Source: JAVVEG01 sp041751425
GTDB taxonomy: Bacteria > Pseudomonadota > Gammaproteobacteria > Pseudomonadales > Pseudohongiellaceae
Length of the DNA stretch: 64,000 bases
Direction of reading: 5' to 3'
Assembly: GCA_041751425.1 (NCBI GenBank)
Contig: JBGSXL010000013.1
Coordinates: 1-64,000, forward strand
The position numbers and the translations under genes are program-made. A model generated the notes under the pieces. The model searched no databases. It saw only the letters and a program-made list of their open reading frames with translations, and was not told the origin of the DNA. This document shows, in pieces, positions 8,546 to 16,560 of the stretch (the stretch's first letter is position 1; every line of letters begins with the position of its first letter).

Positions 8546-9249
8546 TTGAAGTGCAACTATACCGGTACAATCCTGAAAATGACGCTGTTCCTTACATGCA
8601 GCATTTATCGCTTCCAGTTGAATTCTACAATCGAATGGTTCTGGATGCCTTGGAATACTTGCGAGAAAAGGATCCAACATTGGCATATCGACGCTCTTGC
8701 CGGGAGGGAGTCTGCGGTTCAGATGGCATGAACATCAATGGTAAAAACTGGTTGGCCTGCATTAAAACAGTTGCGGAAGCGATAGGTACATCTAACTGTC
8801 TTATTATCAGACCCTTGCCCGGTATGCCGGTCATTCGCGATCTTGTTGTGGATCAAACGCTGTTCTTCGAACAGTATAAACGTATCAAACCGTGGTTGAT
8901 CAATCGCGATGCTCCTCCTGCGATAGAGCGACTGCAATCTCCGGAGGAGCGCGCAAAACTTGATGGTTTGTATGAGTGCATACTCTGCGGGTGTTGCACG
9001 TCCCAATGTCCTTCCTCGTGGTGGAATCCCGAAAAATATCGGGGACCTGCAGCCTTGTTGCAGTCACTACGATTTCTTCTTGATAGTCGTGATGAAGGGC
9101 GGACGGAGCGATTGGGAGATCTGGAAGATCCTTTCAGCCTCTTTCGTTGTCGGAGCATCGGCAATTGTTCCTGGGTCTGCCCCAAAGGACTTAACCCGAT
9201 GGGAGCGATTGGCAGGATTCGACATGAGTTATTGCGTACTTCAACTTGA
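8533..9249 (+). CDS. Succinate dehydrogenase/fumarate reductase iron-sulfur subunit-like protein (solitary)
   Basis: 238 residues with all three cluster regions of SdhB/FrdB. The N-terminal 2Fe-2S ferredoxin-like domain has CREGVCGSDGMNINGKNWLAC at about 57-77. Then come the 4Fe-4S set CILCGCCTSQCP (about 149-160) and the 3Fe-4S/C-terminal set C..IGNCSWVCPKGLNP. In the complex this subunit carries electrons from the flavoprotein to quinone. No sdhA, sdhC or sdhD lies in this window, so either it is an extra copy or it serves another partner. It is the last gene of the katE operon (GGAG about 8 bases before the ATG). Fold certain, physiological partner unknown. Confidence 0.85.
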   Translation: MGTVIEVQLYRYNPENDAVPYMQHLSLPVEFYNRMVLDALEYLREKDPTLAYRRSCREGVCGSDGMNINGKNWLACIKTVAEAIGTSNCLIIRPLPGMPVIRDLVVDQTLFFEQYKRIKPWLINRDAPPAIERLQSPEERAKLDGLYECILCGCCTSQCPSSWWNPEKYRGPAALLQSLRFLLDSRDEGRTERLGDLEDPFSLFRCRSIGNCSWVCPKGLNPMGAIGRIRHELLRTST

Positions 9250-9307
9250 GAAATGTTCATCTTGATGCAGAGAGTTTGTGCGCAAAATATTTATGCGGAG
9301 CACATGC

Positions 9308-9339
9308 AAAAACGGCAGAGGCTTGCGCCCTCGCCGTTT
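9308..9339. terminator. Bidirectional terminator-like hairpin between convergent genes
   Basis: AAACGGC...GCCGTTT stem with a partly paired GAGGC/GCCCTC inner part. On the minus strand it is followed by TTTTT, a good terminator for the PRC-barrel gene; on the plus strand the T-run is short, so it is a weaker end for the katE operon. Confidence 0.6.
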
Positions 9340-9385
9340 CAGCATAACCTAAAGGTTAACATCACCTAAATGGTTGACCAGGAAC

Positions 9386-10030
9386 TTACTCTGGTCGTTC
9401 ATACTCAGGTGCATCACGCAGATCTTCACGAGTTACATCAATCCGTAACTGATTGTTATCAGCAGTGCCGGATCGGGTAACGTGACCCCAGCCGATGGCT
9501 ACGTCTTTCTCGCCCATGCCCAGGAATCCACCCACGCCGACCACAATGGCTACAACCTGACCATTTTCGTCAATGATCAGTTCATCTACTGAGCCTACAT
9601 CCTCATCACCTGCGGTAGCAACTTCAGCACCGATCAGGTCGCTGGACTGCATGCCACGAGCTGGAACGATGTTCACATAACCACGATGTTCCATGCGAGT
9701 CTGGTTGCCTGCGTTCAGGCGGTCAGCTACAGACTGAGAGTCGGTCTGACCCACGCGTGAAGTGCCTTGGCTGCTTTGTGGAGTTGCTGTGCTGCTACCA
9801 ACTCGCGGCGTGGACTGGCCAGTTTGCGAAGTTGGATCCGACTGACCGACGCGTGGCGCAGATTGGTCAGCATGACCGGTAGTTGTATCGACCTGGTCAG
9901 TGCGCTGAGTAATCTCTTGTTCACGATCGATATTCTGACCAACGGTTTGTTGAGCAAGCACAGAGGCTGACGCCAATGTGATTACTGGTGTGACAAGCGC
10001 ATAAAACGCAATTGAATGTAACTTCTTCAT
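9386..10030 (-). CDS. Secreted PRC-barrel domain protein with repeat-rich linker
   Basis: 214 residues: signal peptide (MKKLHSIAFYALV..., cleavage near VLA-QQ at 26-27), a Ser/Thr/Gln-rich low-complexity linker (about 40-95) with four spaced RVG(Q/S) motifs (APRVGQ, TPRVGS, TSRVGQ), and a C-terminal PRC-barrel domain (about 120-210: DLIGAEVATAGDEDVGSVDE, GQVVAIVVGVGGFLGMGEK). PRC-barrels are small beta folds used for protein or RNA contacts; periplasmic members are often stress-induced, but the role here is unknown. Ribosome site AAGGA about 8 bases before the ATG. Monocistronic, with a 231-base upstream region that shows no confident promoter. Confidence 0.85.
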   Translation of the reverse strand: MKKLHSIAFYALVTPVITLASASVLAQQTVGQNIDREQEITQRTDQVDTTTGHADQSAPRVGQSDPTSQTGQSTPRVGSSTATPQSSQGTSRVGQTDSQSVADRLNAGNQTRMEHRGYVNIVPARGMQSSDLIGAEVATAGDEDVGSVDELIIDENGQVVAIVVGVGGFLGMGEKDVAIGWGHVTRSGTADNNQLRIDVTREDLRDAPEYERPE

Positions 10031-10261
10031 ATTGATTTCCTTGGCATAGAGTGAGTTAGTCGGACGAAGATGTCCGGTCTAATCGCTTCATCAAAGCTTT
10101 TGTTTCCCGGATTGATTGCCCGAGAAGGGAACCGAATAACCACATGACATGGAGTTCAGGATGAGATTCCAAGGTACGCGCCGAGGGGTTCGCTATCCGT
10201 TCGTTGACTCACTCATCCCACCTTGAAGTGATTACGAACGTGTAACGTAAGGGACACTATC

Positions 10262-12346
10262 TCATAACAAACTGGCAACTTTGTTGCGTCCGCCATTCTT
10301 GGCCTGATACATCGCCTGGTCAGCTCTGGCCACTAATAATTTCCGGTCATCTTCCGGTCGATACCGAGCTACGCCGATACTTACCGTCACCTGGCCCAAC
10401 TCGCCGAGATCCATCTCAGCCACTTGAGTGCGTATGCGCTCGGCCAGCAACAAGGCACCCTCTGCCTCGATACCGGTGAGTATTACAAACTCCTCGCCAC
10501 CCCAGCGGCCCAAGCGATCAACTGCACGCAAACAGTTCTGTACCGTTGTCGCCAGTTTCTTCAGTACCAGATCACCTGCCTCATGGCCATACAGGTCGTT
10601 AAACTTTTTAAAGTGGTCGATATCGAACAGCAACAGAGAACAGGGTCGCTGATAGCGGTGCGCGGCATTGATCTCAGCATCGATCGACTCCTCCATGTGA
10701 TAGCGGTTCCATATTCCCGTTAGCGAATCTGTAAGGGCCAAAGATTGTAGTCTCTTATTGACATTCTGCAGCTCGTCGTTGAGACGGGCAATATGGTTGG
10801 TGGACACAGCTACCGCTAGATCTTCTGCCAGATCCTGGGCCGCCTGAATTTCGATGGCAAGCCAGGGACGACTTTTCCCTCTCACTTCTTCAACCCATGT
10901 TGCAAATGAATGACGCGGAGTCAGCACCTTGCGTCCTTTCTCCTCAACCACCACATCCACGGGCTTTCCCGCCCAAAGATGGGTTCTGGGTTGCTCGTGT
11001 CGAAACAATAGAAACCAACCTGGCGGTGACTCAACGTTCATTGGCAGAGCAAGCAACCCGTAGCAGCCGGCGAGGTCTTTCTCATCGATTAACGAGGTCT
11101 CAGGTAGTTGATCGGTGCACCAAGGGCCGCTCTGCTGGTGTTCAGCAGTCAGGCGGTTACTGATGCGTTTCAGTGAAGTCTCGTCCGGCGTATTGCCTAC
11201 TTGCGAGACCCCAAGTCGGGACATTAACGCAAGTCCGCAGGCCTCAAAAAGTGCCAGCCAGTTCTGCCCATGTTCCTGCACCATTTCATCAGGCGTAACC
11301 AGATTTCCCCGGTTGTACGAAACAAGCTCACGACTGTCCAGTACCCGGTTGATAAAAAGCATCTGACCTCGGGTTTCAATCAGGAACAGCCGTTGACTGG
11401 CCATCTGCACCAGGGCAAGCAGCGTGTCCCTGATTCGGGGTGATATCGGCCGAGGCGAAGCATGGTGACATGCGAGCAGACCCCATAATCCTTCGGATCC
11501 GTGTATTGCTATGGACATGGAAGCACCTACTCCCATGTTGGCCAGATAGCGTAAATGGACAGGTGAAACTGCTCTCAGGTATCCGGGACTCATATTCAGA
11601 AGGCTATTCCCGTTGTCTTCCCGGCTGAGCAGGGCAACTGACGCAGCTGCGGCGTCGGGGATACTGCGTACAGGGTTGATTGCATAGATTTCACGCACCT
11701 GTGGCGGGATATCTGATGCCGGAAACCGATGGCCGAGAAAGCTTTCCACAGCATCCCGTCGCATCTCACTGACTACTGTGCCATGCCATTCCTCATCAAA
11801 CTGATAGACCATGATGCGGTCGTAGCCAGTTAAACTTTCCATAGCTTCCACCAACCCGGACAGTAGCTTACTGCGAGTTTGAGAGCGGTCGAGCTTTTTG
11901 ATCCAACGATTGAGAAGTGCCAGCGGCTGTAAACCTGTTTGTGACTCAATGGGCTCAATCTCGAAAACCCATCGGCTATCACTTTTGTAAACCGTCACCT
12001 GCATAGCATCTGACTGATCGTCCGGCCGCAGTTGATGCTCTACGATCAGGGGCAGACTTTCTCCTTCATCCAGCAGTGCCCTGATCTGTACTAACAGGCT
12101 TCTGCTCAATAGTTGCTCGGGTGACAGATCAAATACTTCCTCAACAGTGACACCCAGGAATTTCTCGATATTGGCACTGACCTGGAGAACTACTTGCATG
12201 GCATTGTCCAGGCAGACCAGACAGCCTGCTGGCTGAATGGCACCGGGTGTGTGTACAGGTTCGCGTGCGCAATTGGCCAGACCTTCGTCCATGTCCTTTC
12301 TAATGGTGTCGTACAAAGTGGTCAAGCTCCCTTTTTGCTCAAGCAA
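10262..12346 (-). CDS. bphP: Bacteriophytochrome with C-terminal diguanylate cyclase (PAS-GAF-PHY-GGDEF)
   Basis: Red/far-red photoreceptor coupled to cyclic-di-GMP synthesis. In the longest reading (694 residues): biliverdin-binding C26 in NCAREPVHTPGAIQPAG; PAS and GAF domains with PASDIP at 209-214 (D212) and the chromophore-pocket H264 (SPVHLRYLANMG); a PHY domain with the PRxSF tongue motif (TPRHSFATW); a short helical linker (residues LNDELQNVNKRLQSLALTDS); and a GGDEF domain with GGEEF at 616-620. An inhibitory I-site RAVD sits five residues upstream, so product inhibition is likely. The start is uncertain: TTG 12346 overlaps bphO by 25 bases and lacks a ribosome site, TTG 12316 has GGAG 10 bases upstream, and ATG 12292 is also possible. 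All retain C26. It is downstream of the heme oxygenase that makes its chromophore. Confidence 0.95.
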   Translation of the reverse strand: MLEQKGSLTTLYDTIRKDMDEGLANCAREPVHTPGAIQPAGCLVCLDNAMQVVLQVSANIEKFLGVTVEEVFDLSPEQLLSRSLLVQIRALLDEGESLPLIVEHQLRPDDQSDAMQVTVYKSDSRWVFEIEPIESQTGLQPLALLNRWIKKLDRSQTRSKLLSGLVEAMESLTGYDRIMVYQFDEEWHGTVVSEMRRDAVESFLGHRFPASDIPPQVREIYAINPVRSIPDAAAASVALLSREDNGNSLLNMSPGYLRAVSPVHLRYLANMGVGASMSIAIHGSEGLWGLLACHHASPRPISPRIRDTLLALVQMASQRLFLIETRGQMLFINRVLDSRELVSYNRGNLVTPDEMVQEHGQNWLALFEACGLALMSRLGVSQVGNTPDETSLKRISNRLTAEHQQSGPWCTDQLPETSLIDEKDLAGCYGLLALPMNVESPPGWFLLFRHEQPRTHLWAGKPVDVVVEEKGRKVLTPRHSFATWVEEVRGKSRPWLAIEIQAAQDLAEDLAVAVSTNHIARLNDELQNVNKRLQSLALTDSLTGIWNRYHMEESIDAEINAAHRYQRPCSLLLFDIDHFKKFNDLYGHEAGDLVLKKLATTVQNCLRAVDRLGRWGGEEFVILTGIEAEGALLLAERIRTQVAEMDLGELGQVTVSIGVARYRPEDDRKLLVARADQAMYQAKNGGRNKVASLL

Positions 12347-12909
12347 CGATCAAGATGCGAGCGCAGGTTTATAAAAGTCGCTCGCGCCGCTGTCACGGCC
12401 AGGCGGTAATCGTAACGCTGCTGACAATGTTCTAGCATGATTTGAAATTTTTCCCAGCTACGCTGACGATAAAAATTGAAGTAGCGGGCGCCGGCGCTTT
12501 CATGCAAAGCAAGCCTATGCTGCAATAATGGTGCAATAACACGCCCGCCCTGCGTCGCCCCTTCCAGAACATAGAGTGTACCAATAAATTCATCGACGCT
12601 GGAATACTCTGGTGTCAATGTACAAGGTGTGACAGCGCAGCCCGGCAGTGCTGCCCTGTCTTCGAGAAGTAGCGGCAAGCGGGGTTGATAACGGTAGTCA
12701 GGGAATTCGATATCTGCGGAGATTTCCTGCATTCGGGGCTCAAGAGTTGCAAAGAAACCAGTAAAAGCTGCAATCGCCTGAGAATATTGTTCCAGAGAAA
12801 GCGTAGGCGCCAACAGCGGAACTAACAGCGGATGCTTCTCTACAAGTCGGTGCTCTATATCCGTCCCGTCGCGCAGATCGCTGAGTAAATTTCCTATAGG
12901 CTTAGTCAC
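12322..12909 (-). CDS. bphO: Biliverdin-producing heme oxygenase of the phytochrome operon
   Basis: 195 residues with the all-helical heme oxygenase fold. LRDGTDIEHRLVEKHPL carries the probable proximal heme ligand H20, and YVLEGATQGGRVIAP matches the distal-helix signature (YVLEG.t.GG..I) of BphO enzymes. It opens heme to biliverdin, which the adjacent bacteriophytochrome binds covalently. Upstream of and overlapping bphP on the same strand, a textbook bphOP arrangement. About 130 bases separate it from the cyclase-family gene upstream; no promoter could be assigned. Confidence 0.92.
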   Translation of the reverse strand: MTKPIGNLLSDLRDGTDIEHRLVEKHPLLVPLLAPTLSLEQYSQAIAAFTGFFATLEPRMQEISADIEFPDYRYQPRLPLLLEDRAALPGCAVTPCTLTPEYSSVDEFIGTLYVLEGATQGGRVIAPLLQHRLALHESAGARYFNFYRQRSWEKFQIMLEHCQQRYDYRLAVTAARATFINLRSHLDRCLSKKGA

Positions 12910-13040
12910 GTCAACTCCTCATCCCGCACGCGGCCAAGCCTCCGGTTTGATTCGGCGCAACTGCACAGTGAGTGAATTTAAATTCGACATCTGCACGTTG
13001 CCGCACACGATGCACGAACTGGCATCCTGGCAGTTTAACC

Positions 13041-13982
13041 CTATCTTATCGCAATGGGATTTACCACCACCTGTACTGCGCCCTTGAATTTGGGTTGACC
13101 CAGCACGAACATGAACTCCGTTACTCCATCACCGGCCAACTCGGCAGTATTCATGTTTTCCAGAATATAAACGCCTTGTTTGGCAAGTAATGTCTGGTGC
13201 ACAGCGAATACCCGTTGTGGGTTCTCAAACGGGATGACTTCCAGTGCTGCTGTATCAGCGCCTATGGCTACTACTCCCAACTCTGCCAGATACTCGGCGC
13301 CTTCGACACCCGGGCCTGGTTGCACGGAAATGAATCGTTGATTGTCTACACCTAGCAACTGCATCCAGCCTGTATGGAATAGGATCACGTCACCCGCTTT
13401 AATCTGTACGCCTTGTGCGGTGGCAGCAGCATCTATTTCAGCGCGATTGAATGCCGTTCCTTCCTGTACCATGTCGGTGTCGAAAAGTTTGGTCATATCC
13501 AGTAACACACCTCGTGTCACAATAGGTGGTATCGTGTGGGTGCCCAATTCAATCAATCCGCCATCGCCAACTATCTGCTCGGTCGTCAGCCCGTTGTAAT
13601 ATTGATTGCCAATGCCCAGATGTCCCAGGCCATCTATCTGTGACCCGATGCCGAAACTGGTGGTAACCCGCTCATCATTTGAAGTCACCACATCTGATCC
13701 AACGGCTACGTCTGCGGCAGAGACCAGAATGTCGATATTGAAAGTACGCGTGCCGTAAGCAGGGGAGTCCTCCGCAGTTTCTACGCCCAGCGAGTAAACT
13801 TTCCCTGTAGTAACAAGATTTGCTGCTTCAAGCACAACTTCTGCACTTAAATTGTTGGCCGCACCAATCCGGTCATCAGCACCATAGCGGGATGGCACCC
13901 AATCCTGAGCGCTGACCACTTGAAATACGCTGCCTGCGAGTAAGCATCCGGTGAGCAATGCTGGTAATTTTTTATTATTCAT
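13041..13982 (-). CDS. Secreted cyclase-family (kynurenine formamidase-like fold) protein
   Basis: 313 residues; signal peptide with cleavage near VSA-QD (25-26). The body matches the cyclase family (PF04199), which includes bacterial kynurenine formamidase and metal-dependent hydrolases: GAANNLSAEVV, LGTHTIPPIVTRGVLLDM, KAGDVILFHTGW, GVVAIGADTAALEV, and the near-C-terminal VHQTLLAKQGVYILENMNTAEL. The metal-binding HxGTHxD...H signature is altered here to FGIGSQIDGLGH, keeping the D and last H; such a QxD variant is seen in a secreted subgroup, but activity is uncertain. Divergent from katG. A substrate cannot be proposed. Confidence 0.82.
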   Translation of the reverse strand: MNNKKLPALLTGCLLAGSVFQVVSAQDWVPSRYGADDRIGAANNLSAEVVLEAANLVTTGKVYSLGVETAEDSPAYGTRTFNIDILVSAADVAVGSDVVTSNDERVTTSFGIGSQIDGLGHLGIGNQYYNGLTTEQIVGDGGLIELGTHTIPPIVTRGVLLDMTKLFDTDMVQEGTAFNRAEIDAAATAQGVQIKAGDVILFHTGWMQLLGVDNQRFISVQPGPGVEGAEYLAELGVVAIGADTAALEVIPFENPQRVFAVHQTLLAKQGVYILENMNTAELAGDGVTEFMFVLGQPKFKGAVQVVVNPIAIR

Positions 13983-14117
13983 TGATATCTCCTGATTGAT
14001 CTAAGGCGCAACACTTGATGGTATCGGAGTGTGATCATAACCATGAGTAAACGCCAGTTAAACTTTGTGACAGCTTCTGCTTGCTTGTCAGCCAATCTTA
14101 CCTGCTAGTTACCGATC

Positions 14118-14132
14118 ATAGATAAAAGCTAT
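14118..14132 (+). promoter_or_regulatory. OxyR half-operator upstream of katG
   Basis: ATAGATAAAAGCTAT is a perfect match to the OxyR half-site consensus ATAGnTnnnAnCTAT. It ends 22 bases before the proposed -35 of katG, the usual activation position. The second half-site expected 7 bases away is poor on both sides, as is common in natural OxyR sites. The match is directly seen; binding is inferred. Confidence 0.6.
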
Positions 14133-14154
14133 CACATCAGTTAAAAAATCATTA

Positions 14155-14183
14155 TTTTCAAATCGATATGATGTAGGTATAGT
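14155..14183 (+). promoter_or_regulatory. Probable sigma-70 promoter of katG
   Basis: TTTTCA (14155-14160) and TATAGT (14178-14183) are separated by exactly 17 bases. The weak -35 next to a good -10 suits an activator-dependent promoter such as one driven by OxyR. Transcription would begin near 14190. Confidence 0.5.
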
Positions 14184-14238
14184 CCTTACCAAGGTAACAA
14201 TGAAGCAAAACACCACCGCAACAACTATGGAGGCAGAA

Positions 14239-16443
14239 ATGGATACTCATGGCAACAATGCGGGCAAATGCCCGGTAATGCACGGTTCTCGCACTAAACA
14301 GGGAGATTCCGGCACAGCAAATCAGGACTGGTGGCCCAATCAGCTGAACCTGAAGATACTGCACCAGCATTCCCCCAAATCCAATCCCTTGGGTGAAGCC
14401 TTCAATTACGCGGACGAATTCAAGAAGCTGGATCTGCAGGCCTTAAAAGCGGATCTGACTGCATTGATGACTGACTCGCAGGACTGGTGGCCAGCCGACT
14501 ATGGCCACTACGGCCCATTCTTTATCCGCATGGCCTGGCACAGTGCCGGTACCTACCGGACGGGCGACGGGCGTGGTGGCGCTGGTACAGGCAGTCAGCG
14601 TTTCGCCCCTGTTAACAGCTGGCCGGATAATGGCAATCTGGATAAGGCACGCCGTTTGCTGTGGCCAATCAAGCAGAAGTATGGCAATAAAATCTCTTGG
14701 GCCGACCTGATGGTCCTGACGGGTAATGTTGCTCTGGAATCCATGGGTTTCAAGACCTTTGGCTTCGGCGGTGGTCGCGCAGATATCTGGGAGCCTGAGG
14801 AAGACATTTACTGGGGTGCTGAGAAGACCTGGCTGGGCGATGAGCGTTACAGCGGCGACCGCGATCTCGAGAAACCATTGGCAGCAGTGCAGATGGGTCT
14901 GATCTATGTGAACCCGGAAGGACCCAATGGTAACCCTGATCCTCTGGCATCAGCCCGTGATATTCGCGAAACGTTTGCGCGTATGGCGATGGACGATTAT
15001 GAGACAGTTGCGCTGACAGCCGGCGGCCACACCTTTGGCAAAACGCATGGTGCGGGTGACCCGGCACATTTGGGTCTGGAGCCGGAGGCGGCAGCTATTG
15101 AAGAGCAGGGTTTTGGTTGGAAAAACAGCATGGGTACCGGCAAAGGTGTCGATACCATCACCAGTGGCTTAGAAGGTGCGTGGACATCCACGCCTACTAA
15201 GTGGGACAACAGCTACTTCGATACGCTGTTCGGTAATGAGTGGGAATTGACAAAAAGCCCGGCGGGTGCCCAGCAATGGACGCCGAAGGGTGATGCTGCA
15301 AAAAACACTGTGCCGGATGCACATGACCCCAGCAGACGCCACGCTCCCATGATGTCGACCGCTGATATGGCCATGCGCGAAGACCCGCAGTACCGAAAAA
15401 TCTCGGAACACTTCCACAAGAATCCGGAAGAGTTTGCGGATGCCTTCGCCCGTGCCTGGTTCAAGCTGACACACCGTGATATGGGACCGATTGTCCGCTA
15501 CCTTGGTCCGGAAGTGTCTGCAGAAGAGTTGATCTGGCAGGATCCAGTTCCGGCTGTGGATCATGAGTTGGTCAATAAGCAGGATATCGATAATCTCAAA
15601 GTCAAAACTCTGGCCACGGGGTTGTCAGTGTCTGAACTGGTTGCCACCGCCTGGGCGTCAGCGTCTACCTTCCGTGGCTCTGATATGCGTGGAGGCGCAA
15701 ACGGTGCGCGCATTCGTTTGGCACCGCAGAAGGACTGGGAAGCCAACCAGCCAGCACAGCTGGCAAAAGTGCTGCAGAAACTGGAAAGTGTCCAACAGGC
15801 TTTTAATGCTGCTCAGTCTGGTAAAAAGGTGTCTCTGGCGGATCTGATTGTGCTGGGTGGCTGCGCGGCTATCGAGAAAGCGGCCAAGGATGCCGGTTAC
15901 AGCATAGAAGTGCCATTTACGCCAGGTCGCACAGATGCATCCCAAGAACAAACCGATGTGGAAGCGTTTGAGCCACTGGAGCCGGCTGCCGATGGTTTCC
16001 GCAATTATCTGAAGACACGCTATACCGTTTCTGCAGAAGAGTTGCTGATAGACAAGGCCCAGTTGCTGAAATTGAGCGCACCTGAGATGACCGTGCTGGT
16101 AGGTGGTCTGCGCGCACTGAATGCGAATGTGGGGCAGACTCCACATGGTGTATTCACGCAGCACCCCGGAACGCTAAGCAATGACTTCTTCGTGAACCTG
16201 TTGGACATGAGCACAACGTGGAAGCCCACGGAGAAAGACAGCCAGGTATATGAAGGACGTGATCGCAAAACCGGCGCAGTGAAGTGGACAGGCACACGCG
16301 TGGATCTGGTGTTTGGTTCCAACTCACAGCTGCGCGCGCTGGCAGAAGTGTATGCACAAAGTGACGCGAAAGAGTTGTTTGTGCGAGACTTCGTCAACGC
16401 GTGGAATAAAGTGATGAATGCGGATCGATTTGATCTGGCCTAA
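14239..16443 (+). CDS. katG: Bifunctional catalase-peroxidase KatG
   Basis: Cytoplasmic heme enzyme that removes H2O2 and acts as a broad peroxidase. 734 residues from ATG 14239, preferred because GGAGG lies 5 bases upstream and MDTHGNNAGKCPVMHG is the usual KatG beginning; ATG 14200 is an alternative that adds 13 residues. The duplicated peroxidase architecture is complete: distal Arg-Trp-His in FIRMAWHSAGTYR, proximal heme histidine in GGHTFGKTHG, and the degenerate C-terminal half (WASASTFRGSDMRGGANGAR). A perfect OxyR half-operator lies upstream. Second catalase of the window after katE, giving peroxide-inducible and general-stress arms. Confidence 0.96.
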   Translation: MDTHGNNAGKCPVMHGSRTKQGDSGTANQDWWPNQLNLKILHQHSPKSNPLGEAFNYADEFKKLDLQALKADLTALMTDSQDWWPADYGHYGPFFIRMAWHSAGTYRTGDGRGGAGTGSQRFAPVNSWPDNGNLDKARRLLWPIKQKYGNKISWADLMVLTGNVALESMGFKTFGFGGGRADIWEPEEDIYWGAEKTWLGDERYSGDRDLEKPLAAVQMGLIYVNPEGPNGNPDPLASARDIRETFARMAMDDYETVALTAGGHTFGKTHGAGDPAHLGLEPEAAAIEEQGFGWKNSMGTGKGVDTITSGLEGAWTSTPTKWDNSYFDTLFGNEWELTKSPAGAQQWTPKGDAAKNTVPDAHDPSRRHAPMMSTADMAMREDPQYRKISEHFHKNPEEFADAFARAWFKLTHRDMGPIVRYLGPEVSAEELIWQDPVPAVDHELVNKQDIDNLKVKTLATGLSVSELVATAWASASTFRGSDMRGGANGARIRLAPQKDWEANQPAQLAKVLQKLESVQQAFNAAQSGKKVSLADLIVLGGCAAIEKAAKDAGYSIEVPFTPGRTDASQEQTDVEAFEPLEPAADGFRNYLKTRYTVSAEELLIDKAQLLKLSAPEMTVLVGGLRALNANVGQTPHGVFTQHPGTLSNDFFVNLLDMSTTWKPTEKDSQVYEGRDRKTGAVKWTGTRVDLVFGSNSQLRALAEVYAQSDAKELFVRDFVNAWNKVMNADRFDLA

Positions 16444-16472
16444 GCGGTAGCTGCTCTAAAGATAATTGGAGC

Positions 16473-16514
16473 AAAAAAAACGCCCTGTCAGAAGAGGATT
16501 CTGGCAGGGCGTTT
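16473..16514. terminator. Bidirectional terminator between katG and the molybdenum hydroxylase operon
   Basis: AAACGCCCTG(T)CAGAA pairs with TTCTG(G)CAGGGCGTTT around a GAGGA loop. Flanked by A8 on the left (T8 for minus-strand transcripts) and TTTGTTATT on the right, so it can stop both converging transcripts. Confidence 0.85.
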
Positions 16515-16560
16515 GTTATTGTTGGCAACAACTTAACGCAACGCAAAATGCGTGCTGTTA

